From assembly GCA_029978705.1 (NCBI GenBank), contig JAPOIY010000007.1, positions 1 through 64,000 of the forward strand: 64,000 nucleotides of DNA. The letters run 5' to 3'. The position numbers were made by a program, and so were the translations under genes. Shown here one piece after another: positions 8,346 to 19,508 of this stretch; position 1 is the first letter of the stretch; every line of letters begins with the position of its first letter. The notes under the pieces were generated by a model. The model was given only the letters and a program-made list of their open reading frames with translations, was not told the DNA's origin and did no database searches. The stretch is from Actinomycetota bacterium. GTDB taxonomy: Bacteria > Actinomycetota > Actinomycetes > S36-B12 > GCA-2699445.

Positions 8346-10013
8346 ATGAGGCAGCGCGGAACAGCGATCGTTTCCCTCCTGACTGCGGTAACCCTGGCCG
8401 GGTGGGGGGCTGCCGCCGCCCCTGCTTCCGCGGCCACGGTAGATCTCGCGGTCAACGGGACCTTCGACAGCACGACCGACGGGTGGTACCTGTCGAGCTC
8501 CGGGACGTTGTCCTGGATGAGTCCGGGGTTCGCCCGGATTACCAACAGCACCGGCAAGACGACGACGATGACCCTCAACGACAAGGTCAACACCGTCGGG
8601 CAGCCGGTCGCCGGCCAGACCTACTCGGGCGCCGTCCGGGTCCGGACCTCCAACCAGAAGTCGCAGAAGGTCACCTTGCGCATGCAGGAGTGGGTCTTCG
8701 TCAACAGCACCTGGACGATGCTGGGCCAGTCCGCGCGCACGGTGACCCTGTCGGGCACCGCGTGGCAGAACATCGCGACCGGCTACGTCGCCCAGCAGCC
8801 GGGTTCCACCATCGACGTCAACGTGGTCGCCACATCGACGCCGGCGCGCGCCACGATCGACGTCGACGACATCGCGGTGACCACCGTGGTCCCCGACCCG
8901 AACGTTCCTCCCGTGGCGGCGTTCGCGGCGCAGGTGTCGGACCTGTCGGTGGCGGTGGATGCGTCGGGGTCGTCTGATCCGGATGGGTCGGTGGTGTCGT
9001 ATGCGTGGGACTTCGGGGACGGGTCCAGGGGTGCGGGTCGTACGGCGCAGCATGTGTATGCCGCGGCGGGGCAGTTCCCGGTGACGTTGACGGTGACCGA
9101 TGACAAGGGCGCGACGACGTCGGTGACCCAGCAGGTCACGGCCACGGCTCCCGCGATCGTGCCCCCGGCCGGCTGGCACCTCTACTGGTCCGACGAGTTC
9201 GACGGGAGCGCCCTCGACACCAGCCGCTGGACGGCTTACCACAACACCTACGGCGACGGGAACGCCGAACTGGCGTGCCTGACCCCGGGCAACGTGGCAC
9301 AGACCGGCGGTGCGATGACGATCACATCCCGCAAGGAGACCGTGACCTGCCCCAGCGGCAGCGTGCGCCAGTACACCTCCGGGTTCATCGGCTCGCGCGA
9401 GTCCGGTCGCTACTACCCGCTGTACGGCCGCTACGAGATCCGCGCGCGGGTCCCGCACGGCCAGGGCTTGTGGCCGGCCTTCTGGCTGCGGCACCGCAGT
9501 GGGTCCGGCGTGGCCGAGGTCGACGTCATGGAGTACTTCTTCTCCCAGGTCCCCGGGCGGACCACCCAGACGCTGCACTTCCCCAGCACCGTAGGACGCA
9601 ACGTCGCGAAGAAGTCCACCTTCTTCGAGACCCCGGTCCGCGGTACCGGCGGGTGGCACACCTGGGCGGTCGAGATCGAGCCGGTGACCGGCTCGGACGG
9701 GACCAGGGACGTCCGCTTCCGCTTCCTGCTCGACGGCACCCAGACCCTCGAGTACACCAACACCCAGCCGGAGGCCTGGAACGGTGGCGACCCGAACGCG
9801 ACCTGGGACATCGCGGTCAACACGGCGGTGGGCGGCAACTACACCGGGTACCCGGAACAGCAGCTCGGCTGGCTGCCCGGACCCAAGGTGTGCAGCCTCA
9901 CCTACAAGGCGCCGACGAACGGCGACCCGGCGCTGTGTCCGACCGACGGGATCTGGTTCGCCGACCTTCCCGGCCGGTACGACGTGGACTACGTCCGGGT
10001 GTTCACCCGCTGA
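8346..10013 (+). CDS. Secreted GH16 family glycoside hydrolase with CBM-like and PKD domains
   Basis: Signal peptide MRQRGTAIVSLLTAVTLAGWGAAAAPASA; PKD VDASGSSDPDGSVVSYAWDFGDG; GH16 WHLYWSDEFDGSALD...GLWPAFWLR...VAEVDVMEYF (ExDxxE catalytic motif). Confidence 0.9.
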   Translation: MRQRGTAIVSLLTAVTLAGWGAAAAPASAATVDLAVNGTFDSTTDGWYLSSSGTLSWMSPGFARITNSTGKTTTMTLNDKVNTVGQPVAGQTYSGAVRVRTSNQKSQKVTLRMQEWVFVNSTWTMLGQSARTVTLSGTAWQNIATGYVAQQPGSTIDVNVVATSTPARATIDVDDIAVTTVVPDPNVPPVAAFAAQVSDLSVAVDASGSSDPDGSVVSYAWDFGDGSRGAGRTAQHVYAAAGQFPVTLTVTDDKGATTSVTQQVTATAPAIVPPAGWHLYWSDEFDGSALDTSRWTAYHNTYGDGNAELACLTPGNVAQTGGAMTITSRKETVTCPSGSVRQYTSGFIGSRESGRYYPLYGRYEIRARVPHGQGLWPAFWLRHRSGSGVAEVDVMEYFFSQVPGRTTQTLHFPSTVGRNVAKKSTFFETPVRGTGGWHTWAVEIEPVTGSDGTRDVRFRFLLDGTQTLEYTNTQPEAWNGGDPNATWDIAVNTAVGGNYTGYPEQQLGWLPGPKVCSLTYKAPTNGDPALCPTDGIWFADLPGRYDVDYVRVFTR

Positions 10014-10025
10014 CCCCGTCCACCT

Positions 10026-10059
10026 GGTGTGGGGCCCCTCTCCCCGGGGGCCCCACACC
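10026..10059. terminator. Strong hairpin between convergent GH16 and pssD-like genes (likely bidirectional terminator)
   Basis: ggtgtggggcccc - tctccccg - ggggccccacacc: 13-bp perfect arms. Confidence 0.7.
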
Positions 10060-10064
10060 GCTGT

Positions 10065-10514
10065 TCAGATCACCGGACCCACCAACCGCGCGCCCGGGTA
10101 GGTGCGCTCCTGCTCCGGCCACTGCGCCAGGAACGTGTCCGTCGCCGGGTACACCAGACGTCCGGTCAACGTCGCCGTGTCGATGCGGTCCACGACCTCC
10201 AGGTACGCCGTCCGGGCCCCGTATCGGTGGGCCAGCCACAGGTACGGAACTGCGATCCCGGCGCCCGTGCTGAGCACCAGGTCCGGGCGGAAGCCGCGCA
10301 GTACGCGCCGCGCCATGACCGTGTTGCGCAGCAGGTTGGGGACATTCCGGGTCGTGGGCGAGTACCCGAAGAGCACATCTTCGTCCGCCAGGACCGACCG
10401 CGCGTCCACGGAGTCGAAAGTGACCCACCGGCGCACGTGCTGCTGCCACCACGGCCGCAGCGGCATGAGCTGGGCCAGGTGGCCGCCCGACGAGGCGACG
10501 AGCAGGATGCGCAC
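10065..10514 (-). CDS. PssD/Alg14-like membrane-anchoring glycosyltransferase half
   Basis: VRILLVASSGGHLAQLMPLRPWW...VLSTGAGIAVPYLWLAHRYGARTAYLEVVDRID...TDTFLAQWPEQERTYPGARLVGPVI; GTG start at 10514. Confidence 0.8.
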   Translation of the reverse strand: MRILLVASSGGHLAQLMPLRPWWQQHVRRWVTFDSVDARSVLADEDVLFGYSPTTRNVPNLLRNTVMARRVLRGFRPDLVLSTGAGIAVPYLWLAHRYGARTAYLEVVDRIDTATLTGRLVYPATDTFLAQWPEQERTYPGARLVGPVI

Positions 10515-10637
10515 GCGGTACCCCCCGGTGTCGCGCTGTGAGACCAGGCTAGGAGGCCGGCCCGGGCAGCGGGCCAGGTCACCGTGTGCGTCGGGCCACA
10601 CCCGGCCCGGCCGCCGACCCGGTGCGCCGGTGAGACA

Positions 10638-13600
10638 ATGACCGGGCGCCGCCAGGCGTCCCGTCCCCCGGAGGTCCTCTTGCCGATCGGCTCGTGGCAG
10701 CAGTCCCTCGCCGCGGAGATCGCCTCCGAGTCCCCGACTCCCATCGTGGTACCCCCGGGTGCCACCGCCCCCGCCGTCGCGGGGCTCGCCGCGGACGGTT
10801 CCGGCCCCCTGCTCGTCGTCGTTCCCGGCACCCGCGACGCCGACCAGATGGTCGCGGAACTGCGGTTCTGGGCGCCCGACCAGCCGGCGGTGTTGTTCCC
10901 CGCCTGGGAGACGCTGCCGCACGAGCGCCTGACGCCGTCCGCCGACGTCGTCGGCCGGCGGCTGGCCGTGATCCGCGCCCTGAGCTCCGGGGCTCCGCCC
11001 GCGATCATCGTCGCGCCCGTCCGGGCGCTCATGCAGCAGGTGCCGGAGGAGCTGGTCGCGGCCGAACCGGTCACGCTCGCCCCCGGCGGCGAAGTGGACC
11101 CCGCGGCGGTGGCCGCGCAACTGGTCGGGTTCGGCTACGAGCGCTGCGACCTCGTCGAACGGCGCGGCCAGTTCGCGGTGCGCGGCGGCATCATCGACGT
11201 ATTCCCTCCCACCGCCGAACATCCCGTGCGCGCGGAGCTGTGGGGCGACACGATCGAGGAACTGCGGTCGTTCGCCGTGACCGACCAGCGCATGGTCGAC
11301 GCGGTGACCGAGCCGTGGGAGCTGCTGCCCGTCCGCGAACTGCTGCTGACCGGCCCCGTCCGGGAACGCGCCCGCGCCCAGGCCGACCGCCATCCCGAGG
11401 TGCGCTCGGAACTGCACCAGATGGGCGAGGGCATCGCGATCCCCGGCATGGAGGCGCTGGCCCCCCTGGTCACCACCGGCATGGTGGCCCTGCCCCACCT
11501 GCTGCCGCCCGGGTCGCGCACGGCGGTCGTGGAGCCGGACCGGTGCGCGGTACGTGCCGACGAGACCCTACGCACCGCCACCGAGTTCGCGGCCGCGGCG
11601 TGGTCGGCGGCGAGCAGCGGAGCCGAGGTGCCGGTGACCGCGGGCGCGGGCGCTCTGGCCGCGTGGCACGACGTGGCGGGGCAGCTGCCCGCCCCGGTGG
11701 CGGTCACCGCGCTGCGGTCGGGCGCCGCGCCGGACCTCGGGCTCGCGCCCGTCGGCCCGTTCACCGGCTCCGCCGAGGCGATCGCCGACATCACCGAACG
11801 GGTCCGGTCCGGATGGCGGGTGGCCGTGGTCGCCCACGGCGCTGGGCCGGGTGACCGCCTCGCCGAGGTGCTGGGGGACCGGGATCTCCCCACGGGCCGC
11901 GACAGCGCCCCCGCACCGGGGGTGGTCACCATCGCCCGCGGCGCCCTCGACACGGGGTTCCAGTGGCCCGACCACCGGCTCGCGGTGTACTCCGACCGCG
12001 ACTTCGCCCGGCGCACCCGCTCGCGCCGGGACGCCGCGCAGCCCAAGATGCCGTCGCGCCGCCGCCGCCAGGTCGACCCGCTGTCCCTGCAGCCCGGCGA
12101 CTTCATCGTCCACGACAAACACGGTGTCGGGAAGTTCGTGGAACTGATCCACCGCGACGTCCGGGGAGCCGACCGCGAGTACCTGGTCGTGGAGTACGCG
12201 CCGAGCCGACGCGGACAGCCCGCCGACCGGCTGTTCATCCCCACCGACCAGCTCGGGGCCGTCAGCCGCTACGTGGGCGGCGAGGAGCCCAAGGTCCACA
12301 AACTCGGCGGGTCGGACTGGGCGCGGGCCAAGGGTCGGGCCCGCAAGGCCGTCAAGGAGATCGCGGCGGAACTCATCCGCCTCTACGCCGCCCGGCAGGC
12401 GGCCCCCGGGCACGCGTTCGGCCCGGACACCCCGTGGCAGCGGGAACTCGAGGACGCCTTCGAGTACACCGAGACCGCCGACCAGATGGCCTGCATCGAC
12501 GAGGTGAAGTCCGACATGGAGAAGCCGGTCCCGATGGACCGGCTCATCTGCGGCGACGTCGGGTACGGCAAGACGGAGATCGCTGTGCGGGCGGCTTTCA
12601 AAGCCGTGCAGGACGGCAAGCAGGTGGCCGTCCTCGTGCCGACCACTCTGCTCGTGCAGCAGCACCTGGCCACATTCACCGAACGTTTCGCCGAGTTCCC
12701 GATCCGGATCGCCGCGCTGAGCCGGTTCCAGTCCGACAAGGAAGCCCGCACCGTCATCGCCGGCCTCGCGGAGGGGACGGTCGACATCGTCATCGGCACC
12801 CACCGCCTGCTCACGTCCCAGGTCCGCTTCAAGGACCTCGGCCTGGTCATCGTCGACGAGGAGCAGCGGTTCGGCGTCGAGCACAAGGAGCACCTGAAAG
12901 CGCTGCGGGCGGACGTCGACATGCTGGCGATGTCGGCGACCCCCATCCCGCGCACCCTCGAGATGGCCGTGACGGGTATCCGCGAGATGTCCACGATCGC
13001 CACCCCGCCCGAGGAGCGCCTCCCCGTGCTGACGTACGTCGGGCCGTACGACGAGAAGCAGATCGCCGCCGCCATCCACCGGGAACTGCTGCGCGACGGG
13101 CAGGTGTTCTTCGTGCACAATCGCGTCGACACGATCGCCCGCACCGCCGCGCGGATCGCCGAACTCGCGCCCGAGGCCCGCGTCGCCGTGGCCCACGGGC
13201 AGATGGCCGAGGCCGAACTCGAGCAGGTCGTCCTCGACTTCTGGGAGGGTCGGGTCGACGTCCTGGTCTGCACGACCATCGTGGAGTCCGGCATCGATAT
13301 CGCCAACGCGAACACCCTGATCGTGGACCGGGCGGACACGTTCGGACTGAGCCAGTTGCACCAGCTGCGCGGCCGGGTGGGCCGCAGTCGCAGCCGGGCC
13401 TACGCCTACTTCCTGCACTCCCCGGACCAGGCGCTGACCGAGACCGCCCACGAGCGTCTGTCCACCATCGCGCAGAACACCGACCTGGGATCCGGGATGC
13501 AGGTGGCCCTCAAGGACCTGGAGATCCGCGGTGCCGGCAACCTGCTCGGCGCCGAGCAGAGCGGGCACATCGCCGACGTCGGCTTCGACCTGTACATCCG

Positions 13601-14123
13601 GATGGTCGGAGAGGCCCTGGCGGCCTTCAAGGGGGAGAAGCCGCCCAGCGACGACGGCGAGATCCGCGTCGACCTTCCCGTGGACGCCCACCTCCCCGAC
13701 GACTACGTGCCCGAACAGCGGCTGCGCCTCGAGGCCTACCGGCGGTTGGCCGAGGCCCGCGACGACGCCGAGATCGACGACCTCACCGCCGAACTCGCCG
13801 ACCGCTACGGACCCCTGCCCGACGAGGCCCAGGCCCTCATCGCCGTGGCGCGTTTCCGGCTCCTGGCCGACCGGGCCGGCCTGGACGAGGTCATCGTGAT
13901 GGGCGACCGCATCCGCTTCCACCCTGTGGAACTGCCCGACTCGCGCCGGGTCCGCGTGACGCGGCTGTACCCCGGCAGTCTGGTCAAACCCGCGGTCCGG
14001 CAACTCCTCGTGCCCGCCCCGAAGGACGGCCGACGCCCGGTCACGGGACCCGATGCGCTGGACTGGGCCACCCGGTTGGTCAAGACTGTGCTCTTGGACG
14101 AGCCTGCGGACGGAGACCGATGA
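10638..14123 (+). CDS. mfd: Transcription-repair coupling factor
   Basis: GDFIVHDKHGVGKFVELI CarD-like/RID module; Walker A GDVGYGKTEIAVRAAF; DEEQRFG; SATPIPRTLEMAVTGIR; GRVGRSRSRAYAYFL. Confidence 0.97.
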   Translation: MTGRRQASRPPEVLLPIGSWQQSLAAEIASESPTPIVVPPGATAPAVAGLAADGSGPLLVVVPGTRDADQMVAELRFWAPDQPAVLFPAWETLPHERLTPSADVVGRRLAVIRALSSGAPPAIIVAPVRALMQQVPEELVAAEPVTLAPGGEVDPAAVAAQLVGFGYERCDLVERRGQFAVRGGIIDVFPPTAEHPVRAELWGDTIEELRSFAVTDQRMVDAVTEPWELLPVRELLLTGPVRERARAQADRHPEVRSELHQMGEGIAIPGMEALAPLVTTGMVALPHLLPPGSRTAVVEPDRCAVRADETLRTATEFAAAAWSAASSGAEVPVTAGAGALAAWHDVAGQLPAPVAVTALRSGAAPDLGLAPVGPFTGSAEAIADITERVRSGWRVAVVAHGAGPGDRLAEVLGDRDLPTGRDSAPAPGVVTIARGALDTGFQWPDHRLAVYSDRDFARRTRSRRDAAQPKMPSRRRRQVDPLSLQPGDFIVHDKHGVGKFVELIHRDVRGADREYLVVEYAPSRRGQPADRLFIPTDQLGAVSRYVGGEEPKVHKLGGSDWARAKGRARKAVKEIAAELIRLYAARQAAPGHAFGPDTPWQRELEDAFEYTETADQMACIDEVKSDMEKPVPMDRLICGDVGYGKTEIAVRAAFKAVQDGKQVAVLVPTTLLVQQHLATFTERFAEFPIRIAALSRFQSDKEARTVIAGLAEGTVDIVIGTHRLLTSQVRFKDLGLVIVDEEQRFGVEHKEHLKALRADVDMLAMSATPIPRTLEMAVTGIREMSTIATPPEERLPVLTYVGPYDEKQIAAAIHRELLRDGQVFFVHNRVDTIARTAARIAELAPEARVAVAHGQMAEAELEQVVLDFWEGRVDVLVCTTIVESGIDIANANTLIVDRADTFGLSQLHQLRGRVGRSRSRAYAYFLHSPDQALTETAHERLSTIAQNTDLGSGMQVALKDLEIRGAGNLLGAEQSGHIADVGFDLYIRMVGEALAAFKGEKPPSDDGEIRVDLPVDAHLPDDYVPEQRLRLEAYRRLAEARDDAEIDDLTAELADRYGPLPDEAQALIAVARFRLLADRAGLDEVIVMGDRIRFHPVELPDSRRVRVTRLYPGSLVKPAVRQLLVPAPKDGRRPVTGPDALDWATRLVKTVLLDEPADGDR

Positions 14124-14731
14124 AGGTACGAGCGACGGTGGCCAGCCTTGTGCTGCTGGGTGGACTGGCGGCGTGCAGTACGGCCAACCCCGGCGACGCG
14201 GCGGTCGTGGGCGACCAGCGCATCACCGAGAGCACCATCGCCGACCAGATGAGCGCGCTCAACGAGGCGATCGGCCAGCCGGCCGACACCCCGAGTCCCG
14301 AGATGGCCCGCACCCTGGTGTCCTACAACGTCGGCTACGCCCTGATCGGTGAGACCGCGCGGGAACTTGACGTCAAGGTCGCCCCCGCCCAGCTGGACCT
14401 CGTCTACCAGCAGCAACTGCAGCAGGTCGGCGGCGAGGACGCACTGCGACAGGCCGCGGCGCAGCAGGGTGTGCCCCCCGGCAATCTGCGCCGCGACCTC
14501 GAGACCCAGTTGCTGGCCACGGCGATCGTCCAGCGGGTCGCTCCCCAGGCCGACCAGGCCGCCGGCCAGCAGGTCCTGCTGGAGGCCGTGCGATCCGTCG
14601 CGCAGTCCGTGGACGTGTCCGTCGCCCCCAAGTACGGGGTCTGGGACAACGAACAACTGCAGTTGGTGCCCGACCCCGAGCCGGTGTCCCGGCCCGAGCA
14701 GACCGCCGCGCCCGCGCTGCCCATGCCGTGA
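14120..14731 (+). CDS. SurA N-terminal-like lipoprotein
   Basis: Lipobox LGGLAAC; SurA_N-like helical region; ATGA overlap with mfd. Confidence 0.7.
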   Translation: MKVRATVASLVLLGGLAACSTANPGDAAVVGDQRITESTIADQMSALNEAIGQPADTPSPEMARTLVSYNVGYALIGETARELDVKVAPAQLDLVYQQQLQQVGGEDALRQAAAQQGVPPGNLRRDLETQLLATAIVQRVAPQADQAAGQQVLLEAVRSVAQSVDVSVAPKYGVWDNEQLQLVPDPEPVSRPEQTAAPALPMP

Positions 14732-15399
14732 CGTCCGCCGGCACCCGGGGGGAGGCGGTCGCCGCGCTGGTCGCGGTCATGGACCGGTTGCGCACCGAGT
14801 GCGCGTGGGACGCCCGCCAGACCCACCGCTCCCTCGTGGAGTACCTGTTGGAGGAGACCCACGAGACCATCGAGGCGATCGAGACCGCGGACGCCGACTC
14901 GCTGCGCGAGGAACTGGGCGACCTGCTGCTGCAGGTGGTCTTCCACTCCCGGATCGCCAGCGAGGAGTCCGGGTGGGACCTGGCGGATGTCGCCGCCGAC
15001 ATCACCGAGAAACTGGTCCGCCGGCACCCCCACGTGTTCGGCGCCGACTCCGGCTACGACCACCTGGCCGAGGTGGGCACCACCGACGAGGAGACCCTGA
15101 CCCGCAACTGGGCGACGATCAAGGCCAGCGAGAAGCAGCGCACGTCCGCGGTGCAGGGCATCCCAGCGACGCTGCCCGCCCTCTCGCTGGCCCAGAAGTC
15201 GTGGCGTCGCGCCGCCGAGGCCGGGCTGGCGGTCCCGGCCCCGGCCGGCGCGGACGTTGCCGACGAGGCCGCGCTGGCCGACACCCTGCTCGCCCTGGTC
15301 GTGGCCGCCGAGGCGGCCGGTTGGGATGCCGAAGCGGCGCTGCGCGCCCGGGTGCGGGAACTCCACGACGACATCCGCAGCGCCGAGCAGCCGAAGTAG
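14728..15399 (+). CDS. mazG: MazG-type nucleoside triphosphate pyrophosphohydrolase
   Basis: MDRLRTECAWDARQTHRSLVEYLLEETHETIEAIE...LREELGDLLLQVVFHSRIA. Confidence 0.93.
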   Translation: MTSAGTRGEAVAALVAVMDRLRTECAWDARQTHRSLVEYLLEETHETIEAIETADADSLREELGDLLLQVVFHSRIASEESGWDLADVAADITEKLVRRHPHVFGADSGYDHLAEVGTTDEETLTRNWATIKASEKQRTSAVQGIPATLPALSLAQKSWRRAAEAGLAVPAPAGADVADEAALADTLLALVVAAEAAGWDAEAALRARVRELHDDIRSAEQPK

Positions 15400-15443
15400 A
15401 CCTCGCGCTGCCGGGCTGCGGAAACCGCAGGTACTGTCAGTAG

Positions 15444-17111
15444 GTGCTGGGAACGGGAATCCACAGCCCCGAGGACCGTCGGTTCGTGGGGCTGGCCAGC
15501 GGCGTCCTGGACGACATCCTGGTTCGCGACCCCTGCCACGCCACCACGATCGGGGATCACCGGTTCGACGACAGGTTGCCGGATCTCACCCAGGACGGCG
15601 TGGCCGAGTTCGCCCGTGTCCTCCTGCGTCACCAACAGTTCCTGGACCGCGTCGACGACCGTGCGCTGAGCCGGTTCGCCACCGCCGACCTGCGGATCCT
15701 GCGCCGCGGCGTCGCCCGCCGCCTGTTCGACCTCACGGTGCTGCGGCGCAACGAGTGGGACCCCATGGCCTGGAACCCCTCCGACGCGCTGTACGAGCTG
15801 GCCGCCCGTCCGTACGCTCCCGACGCCGTCCGGGCGCGGGCCCTGGCCCGGCGCCTCGCGGCGGTGCCCGAGTTCCTCGACAACGCCCGCCACACCCTCG
15901 GCGCCATGCCCGCGGTGCACATCCACACGGCCCGCGCCCAACTGGGCCAGGTGGGACGGATGCTGCGGCAGTCCGCGCCCGCGCTGCTCGACCAGCCGGG
16001 CGTCGCGTCGGCGGCCGAGGCGGCCCTCCTGGCGATCGACCGGCACCGCACGTGGCTGCAGTCCCAGTTGCCGCAGTCCATGTCGGTCCCGGCCGCCGTC
16101 GGCCCGGAGATCTACCAGGGGGTGCTGGCCCACCACCTCGGACAGTCCGCCGAGGTGGACGCCGACGTCCTCCTCGCGGCCGCCGAGGACGAGCTCGAGG
16201 ACGTCCTCGACAGTCTCGCCAGCACCGCCGCCAAGGTGGCGCGCGGCACCATGGCCGACCGCTCCGTCATCCCGGACACACTGGCGGCGGTGGGCCGGCG
16301 CGGGCTCCTCGACGACACCACCGTCCTGGCAGCCGCCACTGCCGGACTCCGGGCGGCGACGGACTTCCTGGCCGACCACGGCCTCGTCACGGTGCCCGAC
16401 CTGGACCTGCGGGTCGAGACGATGCCACCGGTGCGGCGGGGCATCAGCGTCGCCTACTGCGACGCGCCGGGCGGCCTGGAACGCGCCGCATTGCCCACCG
16501 TGATCGGCATCGCCCCACCGCCGGACAGTTGGGAGGCGGCCCGGCGGGAGTCCTACTACGGCGAGTACAACCGGCACCTGCTCGCCGATCTGATGGTGCA
16601 CGAAGCCATGCCCGGGCACGCCCTGCAACTGGCCTGCGCCCGCAGCGCTCCGGCGCCCACGGACACCCGCTCCGTCATGCCCAGCGGCCTGTTCATCGAA
16701 GGGTGGGCGGTGTACGCGGAGGAGATGATGGCCGACCGCGGTTTCGCCCCCGCCGCGGGGGGTGCGGGGGAACTGCGGCTGCAGCAGCTGAAGATGAGGC
16801 TGCGCGCGGTCATCAACACCATCCTCGACATCCGCATCCACACCCGGGGGATGACCGAGGCTGAGGCCCGTCGGCTGATGGCCACCAAGGGCTTCCAGGA
16901 AGACGGCGAGATCACCGTCAAGTGGGACCGCGCGCGCCTGACCTGCGGGGAACTGCCCACCTACTACATCGGCTACCGGCAGGTGGCGGCGTTGACGGCG
17001 GACCTCGCGGCCCGCAACCCGACCTGGACCGACCGGCAGGTGCACGACACGGTCCTGTCCCAGGGCTCGGTGCCCCCCGACATCGCCCGCAGCCTGGTCG
17101 GGCTGGAGTAA
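15444..17111 (+). CDS. DUF885 family protein
   Basis: YYGEYNRHLLADLMVHEAMPGHALQLA (HExxPGH), EGWAVYAEEMM. Confidence 0.85.
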   Translation: MLGTGIHSPEDRRFVGLASGVLDDILVRDPCHATTIGDHRFDDRLPDLTQDGVAEFARVLLRHQQFLDRVDDRALSRFATADLRILRRGVARRLFDLTVLRRNEWDPMAWNPSDALYELAARPYAPDAVRARALARRLAAVPEFLDNARHTLGAMPAVHIHTARAQLGQVGRMLRQSAPALLDQPGVASAAEAALLAIDRHRTWLQSQLPQSMSVPAAVGPEIYQGVLAHHLGQSAEVDADVLLAAAEDELEDVLDSLASTAAKVARGTMADRSVIPDTLAAVGRRGLLDDTTVLAAATAGLRAATDFLADHGLVTVPDLDLRVETMPPVRRGISVAYCDAPGGLERAALPTVIGIAPPPDSWEAARRESYYGEYNRHLLADLMVHEAMPGHALQLACARSAPAPTDTRSVMPSGLFIEGWAVYAEEMMADRGFAPAAGGAGELRLQQLKMRLRAVINTILDIRIHTRGMTEAEARRLMATKGFQEDGEITVKWDRARLTCGELPTYYIGYRQVAALTADLAARNPTWTDRQVHDTVLSQGSVPPDIARSLVGLE

Positions 17112-17146
17112 CAGCGGCCGCCGGACGGCTCCCAGAGCCCCGATAG

Positions 17147-18454
<1,308 letters not shown>

Positions 18455-18543
18455 CCCCGGCCCCCCACCGGGAACTGCCCCCCGGAAAGACCCGCCGCGA
18501 CGGCTGTCCGGCGGGGGCGGTGTCCTGTGCGACGATCTGAGGC

Positions 18544-18996
18544 GTGAGCACGACCGCCCCGCCTGACCAGCAGGCCCCGGTGCTGCCGGACGCCGCCCCG
18601 CGGCGTCCCGCGAGCCGGCCGACGTCGGGCCGGACCCTGGTCCTCTTCGGAGCGCTGCTCGCGGTCGCCCTCATGCTGGCGCTGCCGATCCGCACCTGGG
18701 TGGGGCAGCGTGCGGAGTTGGAGGCCATGCACGCCGACATCGTCGCGGCGCAGCAGCGGGTTGCCACTCTGCAGGAGGAGCAGCGGCTGTGGAACGACCC
18801 GGCCTTCGTGGAGGGTCAGGCGCGGCTGCGGCTCAACATGGTCAAACCCGGGGAGGCCGGGCTGATCACGCTGGATCACAGTGACCGGATCGGCGACGAG
18901 GCCCCCGAGCCGCCCCCGACCACCTGGTACGAGAAGGTCTGGCGGTCCACCGATACCGCCGCGGGGCGGCGCCCGGCGCCGGCCACCGGCGACTGA
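18544..18996 (+). CDS. Septum formation initiator family protein (DivIC/FtsB-like)
   Basis: Single TM followed by coiled coil; LQEEQRLWNDPAFVEGQARLRLNMVKPGE; conserved eno-divIC-DUF501-ppx order. Confidence 0.85.
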   Translation: MSTTAPPDQQAPVLPDAAPRRPASRPTSGRTLVLFGALLAVALMLALPIRTWVGQRAELEAMHADIVAAQQRVATLQEEQRLWNDPAFVEGQARLRLNMVKPGEAGLITLDHSDRIGDEAPEPPPTTWYEKVWRSTDTAAGRRPAPATGD

Positions 18997-19508
18997 TGGC
19001 CCGGGGTGCCGAGCCCGCAGACCTGGCGCTCATGGCGCGGCAGCTCGGTCGCCCGATGCGGGGAGTGGCCGGTATCGCCCACCGTTGCCCCTGCGGGGCG
19101 CCCGATGTCGTGGCCACGGAGCCGCGGCTGCCGGACGGGACCCCGTTCCCCACGCTGTACTACCTGACCTGCCCCCGGGCCAACTCGGCCATCGGCACAC
19201 TCGAAGCCGACGGCCTGATGTCCGAACTGGCGCAGCGGCTGCAGGACGACCCGGACCTCGCCGCGGCCTACCGGGCGGCCCACGACCGTTACCTCGCCGA
19301 ACGGGAGGGGATCGCGCACGTGCCCGAGATCGCGGGGGTGTCGGCCGGCGGTATGCCCGATCGGGTCAAGTGCCTGCATGTGCTCGCCGCCCAGGCCCTC
19401 GCCGCCGGCCCGGGGGTCAATCCCCTGGGGGATGTCGTCGTGGCGGCGATCACGCCGTGGTGGACGCCGACCGACTGCAAGCACCGGTTCGAGGAGGAGA
19501 GCTCGTGA
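18996..19508 (+). CDS. DUF501 domain-containing protein
   Basis: MARQLGRPMRGVAGIAHRCPCGAPDVVATEPRLPDGTPFPTLYYLTCPRANSAIGTLEADG; VKCLHVLAAQAL. Confidence 0.9.
   Translation: MARGAEPADLALMARQLGRPMRGVAGIAHRCPCGAPDVVATEPRLPDGTPFPTLYYLTCPRANSAIGTLEADGLMSELAQRLQDDPDLAAAYRAAHDRYLAEREGIAHVPEIAGVSAGGMPDRVKCLHVLAAQALAAGPGVNPLGDVVVAAITPWWTPTDCKHRFEEESS

Noticed and set aside
10065-11498. 477-aa minus-strand ORF extending the PssD-like gene upstream into mfd
   Set aside because: Only the last 150 residues from GTG 10514 are protein-like; the rest is antisense to mfd
11568-14003. 811-aa minus-strand ORF inside mfd
   Set aside because: Antisense mirror of a clear mfd gene
18456-18483. Two runs of six C after eno (ccccccaccggg...ccccccgg), reminiscent of the actinobacterial 6C RNA
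   Set aside because: The first run sits in a short CCCGG/CCGGG hairpin but the second has no convincing stem by eye; needs an Infernal scan
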